In this document: positions 1 to 8,464 of the stretch, piece by piece
How positions within the stretch are numbered: the stretch's first letter is position 1
How the letters are laid out: each line of letters opens with the position of its first letter
Source of the DNA: Clostridium_AF sediminicola
GTDB lineage: Bacteria; Bacillota; Clostridia; Clostridiales; Clostridiaceae
Length of the DNA: 64,000 nucleotides
Assembly: GCF_050402865.1 (NCBI RefSeq)
Contig: NZ_BAABMF010000016.1
Coordinates: 1 to 64,000 of the forward strand
Direction of reading: 5' to 3'
The notes under the pieces: model-generated
What the model was told of the DNA's origin: nothing
Seen by the model: the letters and a program-made list of their open reading frames with translations, nothing else
Databases searched by the model: none
Made by a program: the position numbers and the translations under genes

Positions 1-226
1 GGTCTATAACTCTAAATTTTACTTAATCATAGTTATCTACATTTAATCCTTTTGAAACTTAAATGTAGAATAGATCCCGTGCATCTCTATAGATGTCTCA
101 GGTCTATAACTCTAAATTTTACTTAATCATAGTTATCTACATTTAATCCTTTTGAAACTTAAATGTAGAATAGATCCCGTGCATCTCTATAGATGTCTCA
201 GGTCTATAACTCTAAATTTTACTTAA
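1..226. repeat. 100-bp tandem direct repeat, two full copies plus partial
   Basis: Bases 1-100 and 101-200 are identical, and 201-226 repeat the first 26 bases, so the period is exactly 100 bp. The partial copy includes the thiolase stop codon, so the unit appears to derive from the end of that gene and the sequence after it. Each unit contains an 11-bp stem (TCTACATTTAA / TTAAATGTAGA, 12-base loop) and a small hairpin around CATCTCTATAGATG. The array reaches the first base of the window, so its copy number is unknown and an assembly artefact at a contig end is possible. Confidence 0.9.
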
Positions 227-1397
227 TAAGTTCAAATACTCCTGCAGCACCCATACCTCCACCGATACACATGCTGACAATACCGTACTTACTATTTCTA
301 CGTCTCATTTCTGAAAGAAGTTTACATGTTAAGTATGCCCCTGTGCATCCTAATGGGTGTCCTGAAGAGATAGCACCACCATTGACATTTACTTTTTCCA
401 TATCAAGTTCTAATTCATTGACGCAAGCTATAGCTTGTGATGCAAATGCTTCATTTAATTCATATAAGTCAATATCATCTTTATTTAAACCTACCCTTTT
501 CAATACCTTAGGAATAGCCTTCATAGGTCCAATCCCCATCACTTCAGGACCTACACCCGCAACAGCAAAGGTTTTAAATATTGCTAAAGGTTTGATTCCT
601 AATTCTTCTGCTTTTTCTCTTGACATAAGAAGTACTACCGCTGCACCATCACTCATTTGAGATGCATTTCCTGCTGTTACAGTACCATTCTTCTTAAAAA
701 CTGTTCTTAGCTTACCTAAAGCTTCCACAGTTACAGTTGGTCTAACACCCTCATCTTTATTAAATACAAATGTTTCATTTTTCATCATACCTGTTTCATC
801 AACAACAGTTCTAACTGCTTCTACAGGAATAATTTCATCATCAAATTTACCCTCTGCTTGAGCTTTCGTTGCTCTTTTATGACTTTCTACTGCCATTTCA
901 TCCTGCTTCTCACGTGTTACATTATACATCTCGGCAACATTTTCTGCTGTTACTCCCATATTTACTGCTGTTTCTGGATAATTTTCCATAAGATATGGAT
1001 TTGGTGTTAGAATATTCCCAAACATTGGAACCATAGTCATAGACTCTACTCCACCTGCCAATATAACATCCCCTTGACCAGCTATAATACTATTTGCTGC
1101 TATAGAAATTGCTTGAAGCCCCGATGAACAATATCTATTTACAGTTTGTCCACACACACTAACTGGCAATCCTGCCCTTAAACCTACACATCTGGCCACA
1201 TTCAATCCTTGCTCTCCCTCTGGAAACGCACATCCTAAAATTAAATCTTCTATTTCCTCAGGATTTAATTGTGGTACTTTAGCTAGAACTCCCTTAACAA
1301 CTTGCGCTGCTAAATCATCTGGTCGAGTATATTTTAAGGCACCTCTTGCCTTTCCTATTCCAGAACGTCCATATGCTACTATTACTACTTCTTTCAT
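219..1397 (-). CDS. fadA: Acetyl-CoA acyltransferase (thiolase)
   Basis: Thiolase (392 aa, normal length) that cleaves 3-ketoacyl-CoA with CoA or condenses two acetyl-CoA. The acyl-accepting cysteine is Cys90 in NRYCSSGLQA. The C-terminal catalytic blocks are NEAFASQA, the histidine in GGAISSGHPLGCTGA and the second cysteine in SMCIGGGMGAAG. An AGTGGAGGTAG ribosome site precedes the ATG. It is the last gene of a four-gene minus-strand operon, 20 bp after a FadN-type dehydrogenase/hydratase, which favours a degradative FadA-like role over synthesis. Whether it prefers long acyl chains or acetoacetyl-CoA cannot be told from sequence. A 100-bp tandem repeat starts at its stop codon. Confidence 0.93.
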   Translation of the reverse strand: MKEVVIVAYGRSGIGKARGALKYTRPDDLAAQVVKGVLAKVPQLNPEEIEDLILGCAFPEGEQGLNVARCVGLRAGLPVSVCGQTVNRYCSSGLQAISIAANSIIAGQGDVILAGGVESMTMVPMFGNILTPNPYLMENYPETAVNMGVTAENVAEMYNVTREKQDEMAVESHKRATKAQAEGKFDDEIIPVEAVRTVVDETGMMKNETFVFNKDEGVRPTVTVEALGKLRTVFKKNGTVTAGNASQMSDGAAVVLLMSREKAEELGIKPLAIFKTFAVAGVGPEVMGIGPMKAIPKVLKRVGLNKDDIDLYELNEAFASQAIACVNELELDMEKVNVNGGAISSGHPLGCTGAYLTCKLLSEMRRRNSKYGIVSMCIGGGMGAAGVFELIK

Positions 1398-1417
1398 ATG
1401 ACTACCTCCACTAATAA

Positions 1418-3754
1418 TTAATTTCTTAAAGCTCTTCCTGTTTTAAGCATATTCTCTATTCTTTGAAGAGTCTTTTCCTCTCCGCATAAACTTACAAATG
1501 CTTCCTTCTCTAATTCAAGTATTTGTTGTTCAGTAACTTTCACTCCAACTGGTACATCTCCACCTGAAAGAACCCAAGCAATTTTATTAGCAATATGTGC
1601 ATCATATTCAGACATAAATCCACCTTCAACCATAGAAATTGCTGCATATTGCAACAACGCTTTACCATTTGTTCCAAGTACTGGAATAAGTTTTTTCTGT
1701 AGAGGTCTGAAACCAGCATCAGCAAGCGCTAAAACTTCCTTTTTAGCTTCAGATATAAGATAATCTTTGTTCATCACGACTCTATCAGATTTTCTTATAT
1801 ATCCTTTCTTAATTGCATCATGAGCACTGCTTGATACTTTACCACCCATTACAATAGTTTCCCAAGCTTTTTTAACATGAGAAATCATTTCTCCATTAGA
1901 TACTTTGCCTAAATCTTCAATGCTTCGCATTAGTAATTCCTTTGTACCCCCACCTGCTGGAATTAACCCAACGCCAACTTCCACAAGTCCCATATATGTT
2001 TCAGCATGAGCTGTTACTCTATGGGCATGCATAGCTACCTCGGCTCCTCCACCTAATGTCATTCCATAAGGAGCAGCAACTACTGGTTTTTTACAATATT
2101 TAAGCAGCATATTTGCCTTTTGTAATTTATCAGCAAATGTCATTATCTCATTCCACTTTTTATCACCAGCTAATCCAGCTACCTTCATTAAGTTAGCACC
2201 TACTGAGAAGTTTTTACTTTGGTTACCAATAACCAATCCTTTGTAGTTTCTTTCCACTTCTTCTACAGCTGCATACATCATATCTATAAGTTCATCTGTT
2301 ATGGCATTGCTCTTAGATTTAAATTGAAGACAAAGAACTCCATCTCCTATATCAACTAATGCTCCACCTTCATTTTCTTTTATAACATTATTTTTAGGTG
2401 CTGAAATAGTTATATAAGGAGTTTCCAAACTTGATTCATTGTAGAATTTAGTTTGACCATTAGCAAGTCTTTCTTCTATCCATGCCGGAATAGTCTCTCC
2501 TTCTTGCTTCATTTTTTTAACTGATTCTTCAAAACCTATTTCATCCCAAACTGCAAAAGGACCCTTTGTCCAATTATATCCCCACATCATAGCATTATCG
2601 ACATCTTTGTAATCATCTGCTATTTCAGGAATATTTCTTGCACTATATAATAAAATATTTTTAATAACATTCCAAACAAATTTGTTTTCTTCTGCTTCTC
2701 CGAAAACTAATGCCTTAAGCTTATTGGCTTCCTTCTTAACATTATCTATAGCTTCAATCTTTTCTTTAACTAATGGTACATATTCTTCCTTGTTATAATC
2801 CCAAACAAGTGTTTGATTTCCCTTCTCCGTCTTAACTTTCTTATAGAATCCTTGTCTTGTTTTATCTCCAAAATGACCCATGTCGACTAATTTAACAAAG
2901 AATTCAGGATATGTGTATTCTTCCTTTTCATTTTTAACTTTTTCTATAAAGTTACGAGCAGCCATACTCATAAGATCTAATCCAACCAAATCAATAAGTC
3001 TAAATGTACCAGTCTTAGGTCTATGAATTATTGTTCCTGTTAATTGATCTACTTTACCTACGCTATATCCATATTTTTCTGCAAGCTGTACTACATTAAT
3101 CATTGCAAATATTCCAATACGGTTAGCAATAAAGCTAGGTGTATCCTTTGCCATTACAATACCTTTACCTAATCTCTTTGTTCCAAAGTCGTCTATGAAT
3201 TCAACTAGCTCAGGCAAAGTATCGTTTCCTTCTATAAGCTCAAGTAGCTTCATATAACGAGGTGGATTGAAGAAATGTGTTCCCATAAAACGTTGTCTGA
3301 ATTCTAATGGTAAATCTTTTATGATTTCATTGATAGGTACACCAGAAGTATTAGAGCTCACAATAGCATCAGGTTTGATATATTCACTAATTTGTTTCAT
3401 AAAATTCTTTTTAATTTCTAGGTTTTCAACAATTACCTCAATAACCCAGTCACAATCCTTCAGCATATCCATGTTATCAGTAAAATTACCTACTTGAATC
3501 ATATCTCCCATATCCTTGTCATAAATTGCTTTATTTTTAGGATTGGTCACTCTATCTTTACCTGCTTGTACTATACGATTTCTAACCTTTGGACTTTCTA
3601 AAGTTAATCCTTTAGCTTTTTCTTTTTCAGTTAATTCTCTTGGCGCAATATCTAAAAGACATACTGGAATTCCAGCTCCTGCTATGTGAGCTGCAATACC
3701 TGCACCCATAACACCAGAACCAAGTACTGCTACTTTATTTATATTAAAGTTCAT
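1418..3754 (-). CDS. fadN: 3-hydroxyacyl-CoA dehydrogenase / enoyl-CoA hydratase fusion
   Basis: Bifunctional beta-oxidation enzyme of 778 aa with the dehydrogenase first and the crotonase second, the order seen in Bacillus FadN and the reverse of enteric FadB. The NAD-binding Rossmann motif is at residues 8-28 (VAVLGSGVMGAGIAAHIAGA). The dehydrogenase His lies in GTHFFNPPRYMKLLELI. The C-terminal dehydrogenase domain follows to about residue 440, and the crotonase fold occupies roughly 465-770 with an oxyanion-hole segment GMTLGGGAEVAMHAHR. An AGAAGGAGAGG ribosome site supports the ATG. It would hydrate enoyl-CoA and oxidise the 3-hydroxy product for the thiolase downstream. The symbol is by architecture only. 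Confidence 0.9.
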   Translation of the reverse strand: MNFNINKVAVLGSGVMGAGIAAHIAGAGIPVCLLDIAPRELTEKEKAKGLTLESPKVRNRIVQAGKDRVTNPKNKAIYDKDMGDMIQVGNFTDNMDMLKDCDWVIEVIVENLEIKKNFMKQISEYIKPDAIVSSNTSGVPINEIIKDLPLEFRQRFMGTHFFNPPRYMKLLELIEGNDTLPELVEFIDDFGTKRLGKGIVMAKDTPSFIANRIGIFAMINVVQLAEKYGYSVGKVDQLTGTIIHRPKTGTFRLIDLVGLDLMSMAARNFIEKVKNEKEEYTYPEFFVKLVDMGHFGDKTRQGFYKKVKTEKGNQTLVWDYNKEEYVPLVKEKIEAIDNVKKEANKLKALVFGEAEENKFVWNVIKNILLYSARNIPEIADDYKDVDNAMMWGYNWTKGPFAVWDEIGFEESVKKMKQEGETIPAWIEERLANGQTKFYNESSLETPYITISAPKNNVIKENEGGALVDIGDGVLCLQFKSKSNAITDELIDMMYAAVEEVERNYKGLVIGNQSKNFSVGANLMKVAGLAGDKKWNEIMTFADKLQKANMLLKYCKKPVVAAPYGMTLGGGAEVAMHAHRVTAHAETYMGLVEVGVGLIPAGGGTKELLMRSIEDLGKVSNGEMISHVKKAWETIVMGGKVSSSAHDAIKKGYIRKSDRVVMNKDYLISEAKKEVLALADAGFRPLQKKLIPVLGTNGKALLQYAAISMVEGGFMSEYDAHIANKIAWVLSGGDVPVGVKVTEQQILELEKEAFVSLCGEEKTLQRIENMLKTGRALRN

Positions 3755-3782
3755 TAAATGTCCCTCTCCTTCTTTGAAAATC

Positions 3783-3820
3783 TTAGATAAAGATAAGAAT
3801 ATATTCTTATCTTTATCTAA
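3783..3820. repeat. Perfect 38-bp palindrome between CoA-transferase and fadN
   Basis: Two exactly complementary 19-base halves, starting TTAGATAAAGATAAGAATA, meet with no spacer. As RNA it would form a long AT-rich hairpin between the CoA-transferase stop and the fadN ribosome site. It lacks a clean U-run in the direction of transcription, so an RNA-processing or attenuating hairpin is more likely than a full terminator. A protein-binding site is also possible. Confidence 0.85.
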
Positions 3821-3830
3821 ACATTTTAAC

Positions 3831-5138
3831 TTACTCTTTAATTAAACCTGCTTCAATAGCTTGCTGAGTCAATTCTTCTCTAAAATCAGGATGAGCTATA
3901 TTTATTATTGCTTTTGCACGTTCTGAAATACTTTTACAATATACATAAGCTACTCCATATTCAGTAACTAGGTATTGTGTATCTGATCTAGGTGTTGTAA
4001 TTGGTGTTCCTTGTGGTAATGCAAGATTAATTCTAGATTTTATTCCATCCTTAGTTTTAACTGTTGAATGTAAACAAAGGAATGATTTTCCACCTTTAGA
4101 CATAGCCGCTCCTCTAACAAAGTCTAATTGTCCACCTGTAGCACTATATTGATTATATCCAATTCCTTCAGATCCAACTTGACCCGTTAAATCTACCATT
4201 AAACCACTATTAATTGATATAAAATTATCGTTTTTAGCAATTTCATTAGCATCATTTATAGTTTTTATATAATCCATGTGTATTAATGGGTTATCATCCA
4301 TAAAGTCATATAATTCTTGACTACCTACACCAAAACTAATTACCATTTTCCCTGGCATATAGTTCTTTTTACTATTATTAATTACTCCTTTTTTAGCTAA
4401 ATAAACCATTGAATCAGTAAGCATCTCAGTATGAACACCTAAATCTTTTTTATCTTCTAATCCATAAGCAACTGCATTTGCAGTACCTCCAATGCCTATT
4501 TGAATTGTTGCTCCATCTGGTATAAGAGGTAGTATATAGGAAGCAATTTTCTCATCTGTTTCTGTTGTAGGAGCATTAGGTAATATTGACAATGGATGGT
4601 CTTTTTCACAAATATAATCCACTTTACTAACATGTATTTTATTATTCACTCCATGAACATATGGAGTGTTTTTATTAACTTGAACTATAATTTTTTCTGC
4701 TTTTTTAGCAACTCCATCATTACCCATAGCTCCTAGTGGACCGTAGCTCATGTATCCGTCTTCATCCGGCTGGGAAACTTCAGCCATTAATACATTGCAA
4801 TTTTTATTTTCAGCATATATATGTAGCTTAGAAAGATTTACTGATGCAGCATCAAGATTTCCTGACTTAAGACCTTTCCTTTCATATCCCCCTACAAACC
4901 ATGTGTGACCATTAATATGGCCTTTAAGTTCATCAGTTAAGTACCTAAATGGATTTGTTACAAGCCCACTAATAAGGTCGACATTTTCTAATTCTTTGTA
5001 ACGGTTTTCTAATGCATTGGCAAGATCTACAGGAGCACTACTTGCTGAAGGCATCCATATTGTATCTCCCGATTCAATTTTAGATGCAGCTTCTTCCACT
5101 GACACAAGTTTACTTTCATACATTTTTTTCCATTTCAT
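3831..5138 (-). CDS. Acetyl-CoA hydrolase/transferase family CoA-transferase
   Basis: Cat1/4-hydroxybutyrate-type CoA-transferase, 435 aa. It moves CoA from an acyl-CoA to a carboxylate such as acetate through a glutamyl-CoA intermediate. The likely catalytic residue is Glu238 in LGVHTEMLTD, which matches the position and surroundings of the active-site glutamate of clostridial 4-hydroxybutyrate CoA-transferase. Glycine-rich CoA-binding segments GIGGTANAV and the C-terminal SATGGQLDFVRGA are present. AAGGAGGATATATC precedes the ATG. It sits second in the operon, between crotonase and fadN, so it probably activates the incoming acid or releases the product. Butyrate, crotonate or another short acid are all possible substrates. 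Confidence 0.9.
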   Translation of the reverse strand: MKWKKMYESKLVSVEEAASKIESGDTIWMPSASSAPVDLANALENRYKELENVDLISGLVTNPFRYLTDELKGHINGHTWFVGGYERKGLKSGNLDAASVNLSKLHIYAENKNCNVLMAEVSQPDEDGYMSYGPLGAMGNDGVAKKAEKIIVQVNKNTPYVHGVNNKIHVSKVDYICEKDHPLSILPNAPTTETDEKIASYILPLIPDGATIQIGIGGTANAVAYGLEDKKDLGVHTEMLTDSMVYLAKKGVINNSKKNYMPGKMVISFGVGSQELYDFMDDNPLIHMDYIKTINDANEIAKNDNFISINSGLMVDLTGQVGSEGIGYNQYSATGGQLDFVRGAAMSKGGKSFLCLHSTVKTKDGIKSRINLALPQGTPITTPRSDTQYLVTEYGVAYVYCKSISERAKAIINIAHPDFREELTQQAIEAGLIKE

Positions 5139-5153
5139 GATATATCCTCCTTT

Positions 5154-5942
5154 TTATTTTCCTTGAAAATTTGGTTTTCTTTTTTCAGTAAATGCTCTGA
5201 TACCTTCTTTAAAGTCTTCAGTATTTGTACATTGAATCTGATATTCTGTTTCATTATCGAGATCGTTTTCAAATCCAAAGAATGCAGCTCTATTTACAAG
5301 AGCTTTCATTTTTCCTAATGCTATACTTGGTAAATTACTAAGTTTTTGGGCAAATTTCAAAGTAGTCTCTTCTAAATTTTCTAAAGGTACTACTTGATTA
5401 ACCAATCCTAATGATAGTGCTTCTTCTGCACTTACAGGTCTTCCTGTCATGATTAATTCAGTAGCTCTAGCCGCTCCTAACATACGAGTAAGTAAGAAAG
5501 TCCCCCCCATATCAGGAACTAACCCAATATTTACAAAAGCTTGTATGAATTTTGAATTTTCTGCAGCAATACGGAAATCACAAAGTAAAGCAAAATTAAA
5601 TCCTGCCCCAGCTACTGGTCCATGTACAGAAGCGATAACAGGTTTTCTTAGATTACGGATTTTCAAAGCAGCGATACCAACTTTACGTACACTCGCGCCA
5701 AGCTTTTGTTCCCCACTTTCTAAACCCTTTAACATCATTCCAATATCTCCACCTGCACTAAAACTTTTTCCTTCACCAGAAATAACTACCACTTTTACAG
5801 CTTCATCCTCTGCACACATATCTAATGCAACCATTAAATCATCTAATATTGGTTCATCTAGTGCATTTAAGTTTTTGGGACTATTCAATTTAATAGATGC
5901 AATCCCATTGCTTTGAGAATATTTAATTTTTTGAAATTCCAT
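5154..5942 (-). CDS. Enoyl-CoA hydratase/isomerase family protein (PaaG-like active site)
   Basis: Crotonase fold, 262 aa. The start is set at 5942, seven bases after AAAGGAGG; an in-frame ATG at 5948 is only one base from that site. The first oxyanion segment is GKSFSAGGDIGMM and the second HGPVAGAGFNFALL. The two hydratase glutamates are missing: Asn116 stands at the first position and FIQAFVNIG replaces the usual PEI segment. Asp144 in GLVPDMGGT is kept, as in PaaG-type isomerases. It is therefore more likely a double-bond isomerase or a related enzyme than a classical hydratase. It is the first gene of the operon, and its sigma-54 promoter lies about 70 bases upstream. Confidence 0.87.
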   Translation of the reverse strand: MEFQKIKYSQSNGIASIKLNSPKNLNALDEPILDDLMVALDMCAEDEAVKVVVISGEGKSFSAGGDIGMMLKGLESGEQKLGASVRKVGIAALKIRNLRKPVIASVHGPVAGAGFNFALLCDFRIAAENSKFIQAFVNIGLVPDMGGTFLLTRMLGAARATELIMTGRPVSAEEALSLGLVNQVVPLENLEETTLKFAQKLSNLPSIALGKMKALVNRAAFFGFENDLDNETEYQIQCTNTEDFKEGIRAFTEKRKPNFQGK

Positions 5943-6013
5943 GAACATGCCTCCTTTTTTTCTTATTAGTTAAATCGAATAATCATATTGCTTTATAACA
6001 CTCACACTATTAT

Positions 6014-6032
6014 AAAGCAAAAGTTATGCCAA
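6014..6032 (-). promoter_or_regulatory. Sigma-54 (-24/-12) promoter of the beta-oxidation operon
   Basis: Read on the minus strand, TTGGCATAACTTTTGCTTT matches the RpoN consensus TGGCAC-N5-TTGC, with both the GG and GC elements at the right spacing. It points at the crotonase/CoA-transferase/fadN/thiolase operon. The sigma-54 response regulator encoded at 11369-12715 is the nearest candidate activator. Confidence 0.88.
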
Positions 6033-6073
6033 CTATAATCCCGCTAAAAAACTAGCATTTCGATAAATTCCAC

Positions 6074-6122
6074 GTGCAAATATTTCACATAATGTGCAAT
6101 ACTTGTGCATATTAATTGCACA
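6074..6122. promoter_or_regulatory. Upstream activator sites, TTGTGCA/TGCACA repeats
   Basis: Four copies of a GTGCA half-site lie 40-110 bases upstream of the sigma-54 promoter: GTGCAA, TGTGCAA, and an inverted pair TGTGCA-N7-TGCACA at 6104-6122. The same motif recurs upstream of the sigma-54 promoter near 10,530 and in two further places in the window. This fits the binding site of a Fis-type enhancer-binding protein. The assignment to the regulator at 11369-12715 is inference. Confidence 0.72.
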
Positions 6123-6204
6123 TTATTTTACTAAGAACCCTCACTAGGTTCTGGTATAGCTTAAAAACAAAGAAAAAACAGGAGAATTTAATTCATTCCT
6201 GCTT

Positions 6205-6726
6205 TTTCTTTATTGACTTCATCATCTGCTACTAGTATTCTCTTCTTGCCTATATACTCATTCCTTCCTAATAGGTAAATAGACTTCAAATGTAGTTCCT
6301 TCATTCAATTTAGAATTGACTTTAATCTCCCCTCCATGCTTATCTATTGCCATTTTAGCAATAGATAAGCCAAATCCAATCCCTTTTTCCTTTAAATAAT
6401 AACTATCAATACTAATATTTCCTTTATTTTCTATGACTTGAATTGTATTGATTAAAATATTAATAAATGCTTGCTGTAATTGTACATTGTTTCCCGTGAT
6501 AAGAGGCCGCTCTTTAGATAGATTTTTTTCTATATTAATATATTTTGATTCCTTATGTAAACGAACCACTTTAATGCATTTATCTAAAACTTCATTTAAT
6601 CATTATTTTATTTCTATTGGATATAGTTACAATTCCCATCCAGTCAACAGATAAAAACTTCTTATTTTAACCCTTCAATTTTCGTGAGTGTATTCTCTAC
6701 ATTACAACTTACATCTGAATAATAAA
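6205..6726 (-). pseudogene. Shrunken duplicate of the PAS histidine kinase gene
   Basis: This region aligns with the intact kinase at 12720-14186 at both ends. The last ~100 codons (RLHKESKYINIEKNL to FEVYLPIRKE) match but lack about 30 residues carrying the DDGIG ATP-binding motif. Downstream, 6205-6250 resembles the first codons of the response regulator. Upstream, 6605-6726 matches the kinase N-terminus, but the middle (PAS and phospho-acceptor domains) is deleted, the ATG has become ATT and the ribosome site is altered. A 103-aa reading frame survives at 6258-6569 but can hardly be functional. The similarity continues to a terminator-like hairpin at 6884-6913. Confidence 0.87.
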
Positions 6727-6883
6727 TTTTAATCCTTCTTTATAAATACAAGTATTGATGATGGAAACCTTATATTTTTACTTAAGCAGAAATTAATTCT
6801 ATAATTTTACTATATATATTATCTTTTAAGTTATGTTTATATATACAAAAGTACTTAAAATTCTTTTCGCAAAAAATATAAGA

Positions 6884-6913
6884 GGCTGTTGATAGAATAG
6901 TTTGTCAACAGCC
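6884..6913. terminator. Rho-independent terminator-like hairpin
   Basis: Nine-base stem GGCTGTTGA / TCAACAGCC with a 12-base loop. T-rich stretches flank it on both strands (TAGTTTTTG on plus, TCTTATATTTTTT on minus), so it could act in both directions. It matches the hairpin at 14432-14462 and marks the far end of the kinase duplication. Confidence 0.65.
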
Positions 6914-7102
6914 TAGTTTTTGTAGAAATATATATACATCTTCCTATATAATGTTTACTCTCCTTTTATTATAAATTTGCTTTTAATCTATAAATAATTG
7001 GATAATAAATATAAAATAAATAATAAAAATAAATACTTATATTTAGCCCAAAGCAAAGATATATATAATAGTTATTCCACAGAAAGTAATTTAGTTGAAC
7101 TT

Positions 7103-7186
7103 CGACCACAATATGAATTATCAGAATTTTTTAATCTGCAATATATAGCGTCAGAAGGCATCAATCTTCGGTAGATATTGTGGTCG
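7103..7186. repeat. Inverted repeat with 12-bp arms, 60-base interior
   Basis: CGACCACAATAT at 7103-7114 is repeated inverted at 7175-7186 as ATATTGTGGTCG. Weaker similarity continues outward (ttagttgaac and tagttaaact). No open frame is seen inside. It could be a structured RNA or the relic of a small mobile element. Together with the hairpin at 7224-7262, this is all I recognise in the gap 6914-7382. Confidence 0.6.
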
Positions 7187-7223
7187 ATTTTAGTTAAACT
7201 TACCTTTTGCGGTTTAACCATAT

Positions 7224-7262
7224 AATAAGCTATTCGCAGTAAATAAAAGCGAATAGCTTATT
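7224..7262. terminator. Strong hairpin downstream of the second crotonase
   Basis: Fourteen-base perfect stem AATAAGCTATTCGC / GCGAATAGCTTATT with an 11-base loop, about 120 bases after the stop of the crotonase at 7383-8165. There is no good U-run on the minus side, so it may be a 3'-end stabiliser rather than a terminator. Confidence 0.5.
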
Positions 7263-7382
7263 AGTGTTACAAAAAATATAAGTATTTAGCTATATATTTT
7301 AATTTAAGAGGTGAACTAACATGAAAATAAACAGATTCCACTCTTTTCTTAATACCTTTACGATTCTCTTGTATGCTTAAAT

Positions 7383-8165
7383 TTACTTTCCTATAAAATT
7401 TGGTTTTCTTTTTTCTATAAATGCAGCAGTAGATTCTTTAATATCTTGGGTATCACAGCAATAAATAGATTGTGCTTGTTCAAATAGGAGACTTGCTGCC
7501 ACACTGCTTTCTTGCGCAACATTAATGCCTTTCTTTGCGAAACGCATACCCGAAGAAGGATAAGATGCCATTTTTTTAGCAAAGCCAATTGTATATTCTC
7601 TTAATTCGTCTACTGAAACAACTTTTTCTACCAACCCAATATTCAATGCTTCTTGTGCTGCTACCTCCTCACAAGACAGTATAATTCTTTTAGCTTGTCC
7701 TATGCCTACTAATTTTGTTAGTCTTGTTGTTCCACCCATATCAGGAGACAAACCAAATTTTACTTCAGGCAAACATAATTTTGCATTATCAGCAGCAATC
7801 CTTATATCACAGCCAAGTATCAGTTCTACTCCTGAACCATAACAAACACCTTGTATTCCAGCAACTATAGGTATAGCCAATTCTTGCCAAAAACTATATA
7901 AGTTTTGTAATCTTGTTAATCCTTTTTTCATAAATTCCGCACTTACTGAATTTAAAAATTTCATGTCAATTCCTGCTGAGAAATTTTTTCCATTGGCAAC
8001 CATAGCTAATGCCCCTAACTCATTATCAACAGATATTTCATTTTGAATTTCTTCAAGTTCATCAAAAAACTCATCCCCGGTTATATTTAACCTTTTAGCG
8101 TTGTCAAGTATGATAACTCCCACTTTTCCTTGTTTTTCAAATTTAATTAATTTTCCATAACTCAT
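7383..8165 (-). CDS. Enoyl-CoA hydratase/isomerase family protein (dienoyl-CoA-isomerase-like)
   Basis: Crotonase-fold protein of 260 aa. The first oxyanion segment is GKNFSAGIDMKF and the second GVCYGSGVELILGCD. It has Glu114, Glu134 (LCLPEVKFG) and Asp142 (GLSPDMGGT). This pairing of Glu and Asp, eight residues apart, is the arrangement of delta3,5-delta2,4-dienoyl-CoA isomerases, although Glu114 and Glu134 also suit a hydratase. GAGGAGG precedes the ATG by 11 bases. The gene lies 300 bases downstream of the FadH-like reductase on the same strand, so the pair may handle unsaturated acyl-CoAs. No separate sigma-54 site was found in front of it. Isomerase versus hydratase is unresolved. Confidence 0.85.
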   Translation of the reverse strand: MSYGKLIKFEKQGKVGVIILDNAKRLNITGDEFFDELEEIQNEISVDNELGALAMVANGKNFSAGIDMKFLNSVSAEFMKKGLTRLQNLYSFWQELAIPIVAGIQGVCYGSGVELILGCDIRIAADNAKLCLPEVKFGLSPDMGGTTRLTKLVGIGQAKRIILSCEEVAAQEALNIGLVEKVVSVDELREYTIGFAKKMASYPSSGMRFAKKGINVAQESSVAASLLFEQAQSIYCCDTQDIKESTAAFIEKRKPNFIGK

Positions 8166-8464
8166 AGTAATTAATTCCTCCTCGTATAATGTAGCTATAA
8201 CATTTGATAGAAAATATCTTCAATATCTAACGAACATTAACAACTCATAGTTTAAAATTATTTTTAATTCTTAAATAAGCCTATCAAGTAAAAATCACTT
8301 TTTTATATTTTCTATCATTTTACTTAACAGGAAACTTAACATTATAATCAAATCATTATATAATATCTCCTGAATAGATGTTTGATGCAACAATACTTAT
8401 AATAAACTAATTAAAGTAGCTTTTAATGCTAGTATTATTGGTATACCGTTTCGTAGATTAGCTT
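8166..8464. other. Intergenic region, nothing recognised
   Basis: About 300 AT-rich bases between the FadH-like gene and the second crotonase. I see no gene, no convincing terminator, no sigma-54 promoter and no GTGCA sites. The two genes may be co-transcribed through it. Confidence 0.5.

Noticed and set aside
101..200. CRISPR array or riboswitch in the 100-bp tandem repeat
   Set aside because: The copies are identical with no unique spacers, and the repeat begins with coding sequence of the thiolase.
5942..5948. Upstream ATG at 5948 as the crotonase start
   Set aside because: It lies one base from GGAGG; the ATG at 5942 has normal seven-base spacing.
8166..8464. Sigma-54 promoter in front of the second crotonase
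   Set aside because: No TGGC-N-TTGC pair with the right spacing and no GTGCA sites were found.
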